DNA of 64,000 nucleotides. It comes from Hoeflea_A sp040932035. GTDB taxonomy: Bacteria; Pseudomonadota; Alphaproteobacteria; Rhizobiales; Rhizobiaceae. Of the stretch, positions 27,456 through 35,568 are shown piece after piece. The translations under genes were made by a program, and so were the position numbers. Within the stretch, counting starts at the first letter, position 1. Each line of letters opens with the position of its first letter. The notes under the pieces are model-generated. The model saw only the letters and a program-made list of their open reading frames with translations. It had not been told where the DNA came from and did not search any database. The DNA is taken from contig NZ_JBFRBB010000001.1 in the NCBI RefSeq assembly GCF_040932035.1, forward strand, positions 496,001-560,000, written 5' to 3'.

Positions 27456-29381
27456 ATGGATAATACTATGCGCTTCATCTCATTCCGAATTCGCAATTTC
27501 AAAGGCATCAAAGACACAATCGTTCCGCTGAAGTCCGTGGCCGGGGCAAGTGTGTTCGCGTTTGTTGGGCTGAACGAGAGCGGCAAAACAACAGTTCTGG
27601 AGGCTATTCATAGTTTCGCCCCTGATGAAGCAACGAGTGAGCTTCTAGGTGGAGAAGAAGGGCTTGGCGTGCCCTTTGGTGAACGAGTTCCAAGACATCT
27701 ACTTTCAGAATTTACTGGAGATGTTTCAGTAACCGCTGTGGTAGAGTTGGATTTAGCTGATAAGAAACGGATAGCGGCTACGCTTAAAGCAAACAGCGAC
27801 CTCGATCTGAGAATAGAAACAATCCCGGATCAACTGCGCTTGGAGCGCCAGCAGGAGTTTAAGAATGGCGATTTTAGCGCGACCTACTTCACTCTAAGAA
27901 CTAAATGTCAGATCAAAAGGCCGAAACAAAGAAATTGGCGAGATCCGGAAAACAAAGACGAACGCCTTGCTGTGCGCGACGCAGTTTATGAGCATGTGCC
28001 ACGTATCGCATATTTTCCTACTTTTGTATTCGATTTTCCGAAAACTGTGTTCCTCACGGAGCGCGGCGGCTTGGTGGACAAATTCTATCGGCGAACTTTT
28101 CAGGATATTTTGGACTTTGATGGTCGAGGACAGACTATTGGAAAGGATATTGTGCGGCGGGTTAGGCAACCGTCGCTGATTAAATCTTGGCCTCTGTTTT
28201 GGTCCATTTGGAATGATAATGATGATCGTGACAAAATCCAACAGGTCATGGATCGAGCGAGCGCCGCAGTGACAAACTTGGTGTTTGGCCGATGGAACAG
28301 AATTTTTGGAGAGGACACAAAGGGAAAAGAGGTTTCGATTTCGTACGACATCGTCGAGGGTGAAATCATCGATGAGGCGGGTAATAAGTCCAAAACAGAC
28401 GAACACGATGTAAGGGTCAAATTTCAAATAAAAGACGGGACCAGAAGGTACGATGTCAATGACAGATCATTGGGATTCCGCTGGTTTTTCTCGTTTATGC
28501 TGTTTACTCAGTTTAGGGTCGCCAGGGCGGGTGTCTCTTCGCCGCCGCTACTATTTTTGTTCGATGAACCTGCCTCAAATCTTCACGCGGCTGCACAACA
28601 AAAATTGATTGAGAGCTTTCCAGAGATTGCGCAGAACGGACATTTGTTGGCCTATTCTACCCATAGCCACTATATGATTGAACCGAAGTGGCTTGAGCAG
28701 ACTTTTATTGTCACAAATCGGTCGGATGCGCCGTTGTCTTCGCTGCTTGATGAAATCTCATTGGATGATGAGTCACTAGACGTTCAAGTCGCCACCTACA
28801 GATCTTTCGTCAATTCGCATCCAGGCCAAACCAGCTATTTTCAACCGGTGTTGGATCGTTTGGCGGTGATTCCATCGAAATTCGATATGCATAAAGACTC
28901 GATCGTTCTAGAAGGAAAATCGGACTATTATGTACTGAGGTACGCAGAAAAACTTCTTAGGGCTACGGACCTAGCGCTGTTACCTGGGCTTGGAGCCGGG
29001 ACATTTGGGGCCCTAGCTGCTTTGCACGCCGGATGGAATCTCAATTTCCTTTTTCTTCTGGATGGCGATCCGAAGGGCGAAGCAGAGCGAGAACGATACT
29101 GTGAAGAATTCGGAATAAAGTCAGATCGGCTGGTAACGCTTCGGGATTTTGATCCTGATCTGAAAAAAATAGAGGATCTGCTGGATTCTGAGGCGAAAGA
29201 TGTTATCCGAGATAGTCTAGACCTCACCAGATCCCCAACAAAAAATCAGATTCGGCGCTTCTTCCAGGAACGATTGGCAAGCGATTCTGTTGTTCCACTT
29301 GGAAATAAATTCGCTACGAAATCCGGGGATCTGTTGGATAAGTTACGATCATATGTGAGTTCGCAAAAGAGTGATCAATAA
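27456..29381 (+). CDS. OLD-like ATPase with C-terminal TOPRIM nuclease domain
   Basis: 641 residues. The N-terminal part is an SMC/ABC-type ATPase: ISFRIRNFKGIKD, Walker A FVGLNESGKTTVLEAI near residue 40, a signature-like SLGFRWFFSFML and Walker B LLFLFDEPASNLH near 365, then the His switch in YSTHSHYM. The C-terminal part is a TOPRIM domain, with the Glu in IVLEGKSDYYVLRYAEK near 485 and the DxD in FLLDGDPKGE near 536. This order matches OLD-family nucleases (P2 Old, GajA). Codon use is visibly AT-richer than in recQ next door, which suggests transfer. A structured repeat follows 20 bp after the stop. Anti-phage function is likely from family knowledge but not shown. Confidence 0.88.
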   Translation: MDNTMRFISFRIRNFKGIKDTIVPLKSVAGASVFAFVGLNESGKTTVLEAIHSFAPDEATSELLGGEEGLGVPFGERVPRHLLSEFTGDVSVTAVVELDLADKKRIAATLKANSDLDLRIETIPDQLRLERQQEFKNGDFSATYFTLRTKCQIKRPKQRNWRDPENKDERLAVRDAVYEHVPRIAYFPTFVFDFPKTVFLTERGGLVDKFYRRTFQDILDFDGRGQTIGKDIVRRVRQPSLIKSWPLFWSIWNDNDDRDKIQQVMDRASAAVTNLVFGRWNRIFGEDTKGKEVSISYDIVEGEIIDEAGNKSKTDEHDVRVKFQIKDGTRRYDVNDRSLGFRWFFSFMLFTQFRVARAGVSSPPLLFLFDEPASNLHAAAQQKLIESFPEIAQNGHLLAYSTHSHYMIEPKWLEQTFIVTNRSDAPLSSLLDEISLDDESLDVQVATYRSFVNSHPGQTSYFQPVLDRLAVIPSKFDMHKDSIVLEGKSDYYVLRYAEKLLRATDLALLPGLGAGTFGALAALHAGWNLNFLFLLDGDPKGEAERERYCEEFGIKSDRLVTLRDFDPDLKKIEDLLDSEAKDVIRDSLDLTRSPTKNQIRRFFQERLASDSVVPLGNKFATKSGDLLDKLRSYVSSQKSDQ

Positions 29382-29714
29382 CAACTTCTGGATTGGGGTT
29401 GACTACGGTGAAAGCGTACTAAATCCCTAATTTCTAGTGAGATTGATATTGCTCACGCCGGAAACAAAAAATTGTGCATCACGTGTGCAAGTTCAACTGC
29501 GGGTAATGTGAGAAGGTATTTTGTACGCTATCACCGTAGTACCATTTCTCTTATCAAAAGGCGTGTATAAAATGTGCTCCAAGGACACCACGAAAGATCC
29601 CTCAATAAATAACTTGTACTTTCAGAAATGTTGAATGAGTTCGACAGATGGATGGAACTCAAGAACTTGCTGAATAAAATTTCAATTCAATAAATCGGGC
29701 TTTGGATGTCGTGA
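29382..29714. other. Intergenic region carrying repeat copy A
   Basis: 333 bp between the OLD-like gene and the membrane protein gene. It holds structured repeat A (29402-29540); the remaining ~170 bp are AT-rich, with no reading frame I would call a gene. Confidence 0.6.
29402..29540 (+). repeat. Structured repeat, copy A (139 bp, long terminal inverted repeats)
   Basis: The first ~26 bases, starting ACTACGGTGAAAGCGTAC, are repeated inverted at the right end as GTACGCTATCACCGTAGT with few mismatches. The centre contains the family's conserved word ATTGTGCATCACG and then ACTGCGGG. It begins 20 bp past the OLD-like stop codon. Compared with copy B, several outer-stem bases changed in both arms together. 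Confidence 0.85.
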
Positions 29715-30455
29715 ATGAATGTCGGTGAAGGAATGACTAAAACACTGCGCACAGTGTGTTGGATCGCGTCTGCATACTTTTTTGGAATTGCGAACCTAGC
29801 ATACTCGTATCCCCCTGATCTTTCGGGATCAGCCGGAATAGCTCTGCTGATAGGCATAGCACTATTTTTGCTTCCGTTTGCAAAGAGCCTCAGTATAACT
29901 GGCTTGTTCTCGTATGAAGCGAGAATTAAAGAAGTTAAAAGAGATGTATCAGAATTCAAAGCCGAGACGCGAGATCTGCTCAAAATTCAGAATTCGCTTA
30001 TAACAAACGTATCGAACAACCAATCCACCCATAACGTTTTCAATATTCCCTCCTTGACCGATGCCGCAAACGCGGAACGGCAGTTAGGAAAAACCGTGCG
30101 CGATGTTCCCAGTCCGGCTGTGTCCGCACGGGTAGAGCGAGCTACGGCTGTCGGTCCTACTGAATTAAATCTCGAGTTGGCCAGAACACGAATGGAGCTT
30201 GAACAAGAACTTCGCAAGAAACTTGGTCGCAGCACGAATTTGGGTGGCAAGCGAGACACCAAATTTTTGTCGCTTACGGGTCTGTGGCGCGAATATCTTC
30301 GTGAGAATGAGCATTTGGCTAATCTTGATTCCGCGATGCGTTACGTTGTCGATATAAGCAACGCAGCAATTCACGGACAGAATGTGCCCATTGAGCATGC
30401 GGTTGAAGCTATCCAGATGGGTGAAGATATTAAAGTGGCGCTTGCCAACGGCTAG
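29715..30455 (+). CDS. Two-pass membrane protein with a DUF4145/HEPN-like C-terminus
   Basis: About 246 residues (ATG 29715; ATG 29733 is an alternative). Two membrane segments come first (TVCWIASAYFFGIANLAYSY and GIALLIGIALFLLPFAKSL), then a coiled-coil-like cytoplasmic linker (ARIKEVKRDVSEFKAETRDLLKI). The C-terminal ~75 residues (FLSLTGLWREYLRENEHLA, then DISNAAIHGQNVPIEHA) resemble the helical DUF4145/HEPN-like fold with its N-x3-H-G turn; a catalytic R-x4-6-H motif is not present. I do not recognise the full-length family. It is transcribed in the same direction as the OLD-like gene and bracketed by repeat copies A and B. A toxin, sensor or membrane effector role is speculation. Confidence 0.75.
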   Translation: MNVGEGMTKTLRTVCWIASAYFFGIANLAYSYPPDLSGSAGIALLIGIALFLLPFAKSLSITGLFSYEARIKEVKRDVSEFKAETRDLLKIQNSLITNVSNNQSTHNVFNIPSLTDAANAERQLGKTVRDVPSPAVSARVERATAVGPTELNLELARTRMELEQELRKKLGRSTNLGGKRDTKFLSLTGLWREYLRENEHLANLDSAMRYVVDISNAAIHGQNVPIEHAVEAIQMGEDIKVALANG

Positions 30456-30458
30456 TAA

Positions 30459-30595
30459 TTACGGTGACAGTTTACTAAATCCCCAAATTGCGAGGAAATG
30501 AATCTCACCCATGCCGGAGGCAGATGATTGTGCATCACGTGCGCAAGCTTGACTGCGGGTCAAGTAAAAAGGGATTTGGTAAACCGTCACCGTAA
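30459..30595 (+). repeat. Structured repeat, copy B (137 bp, best-preserved)
   Basis: Begins 3 bp after a stop codon. The left end TTACGGTGACAGTTTAC is mirrored at the right end as GTAAACCGTCACCGTAA, giving about 25 paired bases. Inside are two small hairpins: TTGTGC/GCGCAA, and CTTGAC with loop TGCGG and GTCAAG. The same inner hairpins occur in copy D with compensating base changes. Confidence 0.88.
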
Positions 30596-30726
30596 ATATA
30601 AATGTGTCCGTTTAGCCGGGGGAACTTCACTGTGTGACATCGTTACTAGAATCCAACGGCTTTCAATTGAAGCAGGCGGCTGCTAGTCTGATCTTTCCGT
30701 TGTTTGCCAGAGGAGATATACGCCCA

Positions 30727-31806
30727 ATGCTGGTCAAGGCACTGAAAGCACGCGTGTTGGTGCAACCGGTTGTGCGCCGTTTCGCGATTGGCGGATTTTC
30801 TGCGGCGGCGCTGGCGATCTCCGTCACGATTTCCCCAGCTCAGCAACCTGGCGAGACTTTCAGTGACTGCGAGCAATGTCCCGAAATGGTGGCGTTGCCG
30901 GCCGGAACCTTCACCATGGGCCTTACCCCCGAGGAGCGGAAGCATCCGTTCATCGGAGCCGTGCCCGCCGATCTTCCTGCGCATGAAGTCAATATTGGTT
31001 ACCGGTTTGCGATCGGCAAATATGAGGTCACCACCGCGCAGTTCGACGCCTATGTGCGAGAGACCGGAGACCGGACCGGCGGCGTCTGCGCCATAAGGCT
31101 GATCGAACAGGGACCGAACGCGCTGAAGTTTACCGGCACGCGGCACCCCGGGGATACCGGCGGTGAATTCGGACCCTACCTTGTCTACATCACCGATGGC
31201 TCTTATGCGCAGCCCGGATTGCCGGTCAGCCCGGAACAACCGGCTGTCTGCGTGTCGCGCCTGGAGATTGCAGGTTACCTTGATTGGCTGAGTGCAAAGA
31301 CCGGCAGAGAATATCGTCTGCCCAGTGAAGCGGAATGGGAATATGCGGCGCGCGCGGGAACCCGGACGATCGGCTTCTGGGGCAATGATTTCGCCGAAGC
31401 TTGCGACTATGCGAATTTTGGCGACAAGCGTTCAGGCTATCAGGCGGGTATCGCCGCCCCCTGCGCCGAACAGGCAAGACATGAATGGACCGCGCCGGTA
31501 GGTTCCTACAAACCGAACGCCTGGGGCATTCACGATATTGCCGGAAATGTTCAGGAACTGACAGCGGATTGTTGGCATGAAAGCTATAATGGCGCGCCCG
31601 CTGACGGTTCGCCATGGACCGAACCGGATTGTTCTCTGTGGGTGGCGCGCGGCGGCGATTACGAGCACATGTTCGTTTCCATGCGCGCGGCCGAGCGGCT
31701 ATTCTACGGGTACGTTCCCGAGGCAGGCGGCGTCGAGGGGCCTGACGCCGGCGACAATGGCCGCTCCAATGTCGGGGGCTTCCGCGTTGCCGTAACGCTG
31801 GAATAA
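30727..31806 (+). CDS. Secreted formylglycine-generating-enzyme (SUMF1)-like protein
   Basis: About 359 residues from ATG 30727, chosen because GGAG stands 11 bp upstream and the N-terminus then reads as a long signal peptide ending near ISPAQQ. The mature part is an FGE-sulfatase domain: MVALPAGTFTMGL, IGKYEVTTAQFDAYV, YRLPSEAEWEYAARAGT, GIHDIAGNVQELTADCW and a closing GGFRVAV. Members activate sulfatases or serve as secreted relatives with other roles. The two catalytic Cys of true FGE are not obvious here, so a non-enzymatic or different activity is possible. It lies between repeat copies B and C and has no sulfatase neighbour. Confidence 0.9.
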   Translation: MLVKALKARVLVQPVVRRFAIGGFSAAALAISVTISPAQQPGETFSDCEQCPEMVALPAGTFTMGLTPEERKHPFIGAVPADLPAHEVNIGYRFAIGKYEVTTAQFDAYVRETGDRTGGVCAIRLIEQGPNALKFTGTRHPGDTGGEFGPYLVYITDGSYAQPGLPVSPEQPAVCVSRLEIAGYLDWLSAKTGREYRLPSEAEWEYAARAGTRTIGFWGNDFAEACDYANFGDKRSGYQAGIAAPCAEQARHEWTAPVGSYKPNAWGIHDIAGNVQELTADCWHESYNGAPADGSPWTEPDCSLWVARGGDYEHMFVSMRAAERLFYGYVPEAGGVEGPDAGDNGRSNVGGFRVAVTLE

Positions 31807-31820
31807 ATAGATTACGGGGA

Positions 31821-31850
31821 TTACGGTGACAGTTTACCAAATCCCCAATT
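31821..31850 (+). repeat. Structured repeat, copy C (left half only)
   Basis: TTACGGTGACAGTTTACC and the following AAATCCCC match the left arm of copy B, but the core and right arm are missing. It begins 14 bp past the stop of the FGE-like gene, the same placement as the full copies, so it looks like a truncated member. Confidence 0.75.
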
Positions 31851-31928
31851 CCCATGGGCGAGGCACTTTGTAGAGCCGATAGCACCCAATCGCAGTCGCG
31901 TTCGCGAGACCGGCCGCAGCCGCCAGCT

Positions 31929-32930
31929 TCACGCCTGCTTCAGCTTGAACAGCCTGATGGGCTTTGAGTAGCCCTTGACCGTTTCTTGCCCAAAACTCTC
32001 GGCTTCGAAGCCGGAGCCGGCAAGTTCTTCCGCAACCGCTTCGGAAAAGACCAGGGGCAGGTCGTGTTCCTTCGCCTTTTGCTCAAGCCGGGCAGCGATA
32101 TTGATGTGATCGCCGTTGAATTCGATCGACCGGCGAAGGTCTCCCTGTTCGCTGGCAATCACCACGCCGGCATGCAGGCCGGCGCGGAACTCGGCTTCGT
32201 AGCCATAGATTTCGCGATAGTGTTTTGACCGTCTTGCGAGTGCCTTGCGCGCATCCAGCACCGCCGAAACGGCGTCCGATATGCTCGACCTATCATCGTG
32301 CCGCCACACCGCAACGATGCCGTCTCCCATGAACTTGTAGATGTCGCCCCGGTTGTCGGTGACGGCTTTCGATACATCGAAAATGAACTCGCTGATGAAT
32401 TCGCGGGCGCGGACCACGCCGAGTTTCTCGGTGATTTTCGTCGAACCTTTGAGGTCGATAAAGAGAAAGGCCCGGTTTTCCTGCAAGGGCCGCTGATAGC
32501 GGCCGGTCAAAAGGTGCAGCAGGTTTTTCCCGCCGATGAAACTGACGACGCGCAGGACCAGCATGATGGTGACGGAAATGAGGAAAACCACCGGCAGCGT
32601 GATCGGGATGCGCGCGATGATCGCCTCCGCCGTGGAGGGCGGCGCGAAATAAAGCACGAGGAACGCAAGACCCGTCACGTACAAGATAAGGATGAGACCC
32701 GCATAAAGCACGGCATGTTTCAGCGGGCTGAGCTTGCGAAAGGCAATCCCGAGCGGCGCCTGTATGTAAAGAACCTCGAACAGGCTGACGCCGAGGCCGA
32801 TCCAGGTGGCGAGGATCACCGCGTTGGAAACCGGCGCTCCAATCGCAATGCCGGCAACGACCCCGACCAGGACAAAGCTGAGTGTCCCGATAATCACCGT
32901 GAACAGTTTTCTTTTCGTGGTGTTGTTCAC
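31929..32930 (-). CDS. Membrane-bound class III adenylate/guanylate cyclase
   Basis: 333 residues with a GTG start (GAGG 5 bp upstream). The first ~130 residues hold four or five membrane helices (LFTVIIGTLSFVLVGVVAGI, VILATWIGLGVSLFEVLY, HAVLYAGLILILYVTGLAFLV, ITLPVVFLISVTIMLVLRVV). The catalytic domain runs from about 155 to 330: LFIDLKGSTKI with the first metal Asp, YKFMGDGIVAVW with the second, and GDHINIAARLEQ with the transition-state Asn and Arg. It is likely active. It is a third cyclase-type protein in this window besides those at 1942 and 12168. Its 3' end lies 122 bp from the end of the convergent FGE-like gene. Confidence 0.93.
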   Translation of the reverse strand: MNNTTKRKLFTVIIGTLSFVLVGVVAGIAIGAPVSNAVILATWIGLGVSLFEVLYIQAPLGIAFRKLSPLKHAVLYAGLILILYVTGLAFLVLYFAPPSTAEAIIARIPITLPVVFLISVTIMLVLRVVSFIGGKNLLHLLTGRYQRPLQENRAFLFIDLKGSTKITEKLGVVRAREFISEFIFDVSKAVTDNRGDIYKFMGDGIVAVWRHDDRSSISDAVSAVLDARKALARRSKHYREIYGYEAEFRAGLHAGVVIASEQGDLRRSIEFNGDHINIAARLEQKAKEHDLPLVFSEAVAEELAGSGFEAESFGQETVKGYSKPIRLFKLKQA

Positions 32931-32978
32931 CGGCGCCTCAACTCTCCATGTCCCGCTATCGTAATCGTACCATATAGC

Positions 32979-33249
32979 TCAACGAACCTTCGCCGCCGAA
33001 ATGAATTCCCCGAACGTTTCGCACCGCTCAAGCACCGTGCCGTACTGCGCGAGATCGACGCTGTCAGGAACGTGGAGGATAAAACCCTCGAAGGTCTTCG
33101 CGTCGCCGATCAGCCTTGCCTTATTTTTCAAGGGGAAGAAGCCGTGCTCGTCTTCGACGAATTCGCTGACGAGGTAGAGCTTGTAATCGGGGCTCCGGCG
33201 CGAGGCGTCCTTCGTGGATGACCTGGGTCGGCGTCACGCTGATTTTGAA
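32979..33249 (-). pseudogene. 5'-truncated, frameshifted DM13-domain gene remnant
   Basis: The minus strand reads DYKLYLVSEFVEDEHGFFP, KTFEGFILHVPDSVD, and ends in FGEFISAAKVR and a stop. About three quarters of the last 69 residues match the intact DM13 gene at 36276-36746. Just upstream the frame shifts by one base between the APEP and DYKLY segments, and homology stops at the codons for KISVTPTQ, exactly where repeat copy D begins. The Trp before the conserved Cys is replaced by Arg. It is a dead paralog whose 5' part has been lost. Confidence 0.8.
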
Positions 33250-33384
33250 TTACGGCCACTGTTTGCCAAACCCCAATTTGTAAGGAGGCGGATCTCGCCC
33301 GCGCCGGAGACAGATAATTGTGCATCACGCGCACAAGCTTAACTGCGGTTAAGTTTAAAGGGATCCAACAAATTGCAACTGCAA
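33250..33384 (+). repeat. Structured repeat, copy D (135 bp, diverged ends)
   Basis: The left end TTACGGCCACTGTTTGCC and right end ATTGCAACTGCAA still pair partly, but the outer stem is decayed. The core is well kept: ATTGTGCATCACGCGCACAA with a perfect TTGTGC/GCACAA hairpin, then CTTAAC-TGCG-GTTAAG, a perfect stem whose bases differ from copy B yet still pair. It abuts the broken end of the DM13 remnant and ends 8 bp past the 3' end of the minus-strand gene at 33393. Confidence 0.82.
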
Positions 33385-33392
33385 AAACCCTT

Positions 33393-33818
33393 TCACGCCA
33401 GTTTGCGAATTAATGCTAGTCCAAGGCACACCAATACGGGAATGAGAAATGCGATCAGGCAGCCAAAACCTAAAAATGCATAGAGGTTGCAGCTTCCAAA
33501 TTCCGTGCAATCGGCATTTTCATAAAAATAAATAAACACAAATGCTGCCAGTCCGGCAGGCACAAGTGGCAGAAGACAATAAAGATAAATACTTATCGCA
33601 GACCCAGCGACAAGAGCTAATACAAATAATATTGTCCACTCCTTATATTCACCCCACCAATACGCACCAAAGAACGGGTCATCAATGACGCCGTTTTCCA
33701 GCGCAAAATAGCCGCCGACAATAACAATCAGATCAATAATCGCTTGCGCGACAATTCCAGCGAAAGCACCGAAAAGGCCACCGTTTTGATCGTTTCCGTT
33801 TTGATCGTTTCCGGTCAT
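33393..33818 (-). CDS. Four-helix membrane protein of unknown function
   Basis: 141 residues. A short polar N-terminus with a repeated GNDQN motif is followed by about four membrane helices (FAGIVAQAIIDLIVIVGGYFAL, WTILFVLALVAGSAISIYLYC, LPLVPAGLAAFVFIYFY, AFLGFGCLIAFLIPVLVCLGL). Two cysteines in the ENADCTEFGSCNLY loop could form a disulfide. I recognise no family. The gene starts 2 bp after the stop of the secreted-protein gene, so both are one operon. Base composition is AT-richer than the core genes. Confidence 0.7.
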   Translation of the reverse strand: MTGNDQNGNDQNGGLFGAFAGIVAQAIIDLIVIVGGYFALENGVIDDPFFGAYWWGEYKEWTILFVLALVAGSAISIYLYCLLPLVPAGLAAFVFIYFYENADCTEFGSCNLYAFLGFGCLIAFLIPVLVCLGLALIRKLA

Positions 33819-33820
33819 CT

Positions 33821-34936
33821 CTAGTTTGGACAGTCATCGAGCGAAAATCTAATCGGCGCTGGTGCATATGCGGGGACCAGCATGCAGTCGACACCATCAC
33901 CGGTTGCAATCGCGACCGGGTGTGCAATGATGGGGAGAATGTTCACCTGATCTGTAAGTAGTTGATAACTCTGACTTGTCCCTAAAGCACTCTCCACGCT
34001 GCTCTTTACCGTTATCCAACTATCTTCCCAGGATGCAGAGTAGGCGACAACATCCTTGTAGCCTTCAGATACCGAGTTAACGTCATCACCGCCGCCAAGT
34101 TTCAGCAGTGCCATCAAATATGGCGCATTGATACGCATCTCTTTGCCTGCTGTATCGCTTGCCACCTGTACGGAATTCGTAATACGGATCTGGTTTCCAT
34201 CCGTGCCCGATACACGGGTAGATGTTTTTAATATTGTACCGTCGCCCAGCGAAAGTACCCGCACAATTTCTTCGGGCTCAAATGACGCATCGGTGAGAGC
34301 TAGTCCTTTGAATATATTGACCGTCCGCTCTGGTTGAACGGCTGCCACGTCTCCTACGGCCTTTGCAATCGCAGCCTCAAGATCGCTTGGCTTGAAACGA
34401 TATTGCAAGCTAGAACGCGATCCCGTTGGTGTCTGTTGGGGTTTGGTAAAACTGGCAGCCCTAGGCATGTAAGAGATAATTTCGTCAGGAGTGTTTGCAA
34501 AGGCTACGATGTCAGAGGGATATGGATCAGGATAAGGGTTGCTATGGTAGTTTCCAGTCAGGCTTCGTTTATCACGCTGTTTACCTTGAGCCGAAAGCAG
34601 TCCGAAACTTAAACCAGCAAAAGGCCACCGAACACCGTCAACATCACTGTTCCCTGCATTATGTATTTCGAAGCGCATACAATAAGTGAATTGGGTTCCT
34701 TCCGACGTGTACCCAACATAAACATCTAATGGATAGAGAATGTTCAACCTGTCGATTTCTGCGCGATCATGTGAGATGCCACTCTCATTATCTGACGAAC
34801 GGGATACATCTGAAGGAGAATATGGTTTGAAATTATTTGCTGATTCTGCAAGACAGGCCTGCCTCCAAGTGTGGTCAGAAGCTACCGCTTCGTAAACGGA
34901 AAAGAATGCTACTAGTAATGCGAGAAACCTATTCAT
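33821..34936 (-). CDS. Secreted protein of unknown function
   Basis: About 371 residues from ATG 34936, chosen because it gives a clean signal peptide (NRFLALLVAFFSVYEAVAS); the frame extends to 34978. The mature part has a beta-rich first half (LDVYVGYTSEGTQFTYCMRFEI, VRWPFAGLSFGLL) and later segments ERTVNIFKGLALTDAS and ISYMPRAAS. Four cysteines are visible (one in QACLAES, one in TYCMRF, two near the end in VDCMLV and DDCPN). I recognise no domain. It is co-transcribed with the downstream membrane protein. Both look like recently acquired orphan genes. Confidence 0.7.
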   Translation of the reverse strand: MNRFLALLVAFFSVYEAVASDHTWRQACLAESANNFKPYSPSDVSRSSDNESGISHDRAEIDRLNILYPLDVYVGYTSEGTQFTYCMRFEIHNAGNSDVDGVRWPFAGLSFGLLSAQGKQRDKRSLTGNYHSNPYPDPYPSDIVAFANTPDEIISYMPRAASFTKPQQTPTGSRSSLQYRFKPSDLEAAIAKAVGDVAAVQPERTVNIFKGLALTDASFEPEEIVRVLSLGDGTILKTSTRVSGTDGNQIRITNSVQVASDTAGKEMRINAPYLMALLKLGGGDDVNSVSEGYKDVVAYSASWEDSWITVKSSVESALGTSQSYQLLTDQVNILPIIAHPVAIATGDGVDCMLVPAYAPAPIRFSLDDCPN

Positions 34937-35308
34937 TGCAGGACCCCAATTAGTTGTATTGTCCTTTTGGGTTCCCAATTTGTCAAGTTGCCCACAGTAA
35001 ACACTCTAGTATCTAAAGATTATTGATTTCGAGTAGCAGGTATTTAGGCAGATTTTGCTATTACGAGAATGCGGTAGCAGGTTATAAACCACAATTGAGG
35101 TGGAGAATGAGCTTGCTTGTATCGGCACTGAACAATCACACCTTAAACACGTAGATATTACGATATACAACTTAAAAGGTTCATTCCTAAATTCACAGAA
35201 ACAGCACCCCCCAACGATACTTCGCCGCCGCAAGAAACCAGCTGGACATCCGCAATATCTGGAAGTTTCCACTTGGCACAAAGGGCTGATTGGCAGTTTT
35301 GCCGGGAT
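34937..35308. other. Intergenic stretch without a clear gene
   Basis: About 370 bp of AT-rich sequence, with short frames on both strands that have no coding look. One 16-base word at 35217-35232 equals the 3' end of the DM13 gene (codons for AAKYR), perhaps a tiny remnant of a third copy. Nothing else stands out. Confidence 0.5.
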
Positions 35309-35488
35309 CTATTCCCCGGTCCCGTCGAACGTTGTGTTCCAGCTTTCCGGCCACAGGCCCAGCGCTTGCGTGATCACGCCGATCAGCAACAGAATAATAA
35401 AGAGGACGCCGACGATCAGCGCCTGCCGGCCGGTCGGCCACTTTTGAAAACGGCGGTAGCCGCGGATTTTGTGTTTCGGGTCGTCCAA
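35309..35488 (-). CDS. Small single-pass membrane protein (59 residues, TTG start)
   Basis: The minus strand encodes DDPKHKIRGYRRFQKWPTG, a hydrophobic helix (ALIVGVLFIILLLIGVITQAL) and a short tail ending TTFDGTGE. The start is TTG 35488, preceded by GGAGCGGAG at the right distance; an in-frame stop lies just upstream and no ATG is available. The basic, aromatic head and single helix are typical of small inner-membrane proteins. It lies 81 bp downstream of the DM13/membrane-protein gene group on the same strand. Family unknown. Confidence 0.6.
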   Translation of the reverse strand: MDDPKHKIRGYRRFQKWPTGRQALIVGVLFIILLLIGVITQALGLWPESWNTTFDGTGE

Positions 35489-35568
35489 GGCTCCGCTCCA
35501 AATGTTGAGGGGTCATGGTTCAAGTTTGCTCGCCGAACCTATTATAGCGGACAATCGTGACGCTACGG

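Noticed and set aside
29402..33384. Integron gene-cassette (attC) array, since repeats follow gene ends
   Set aside because: The copies lack the RYYYAAC / GTTRRRY end pair of attC sites, no integrase is visible, and later genes in the stretch change strand.
35193..35516. 107-codon minus-strand frame over the small membrane protein
   Set aside because: Its composition is Arg/Pro/Gly-rich shadow sequence, while the overlapping TTG frame has a ribosome site and a clear membrane helix.
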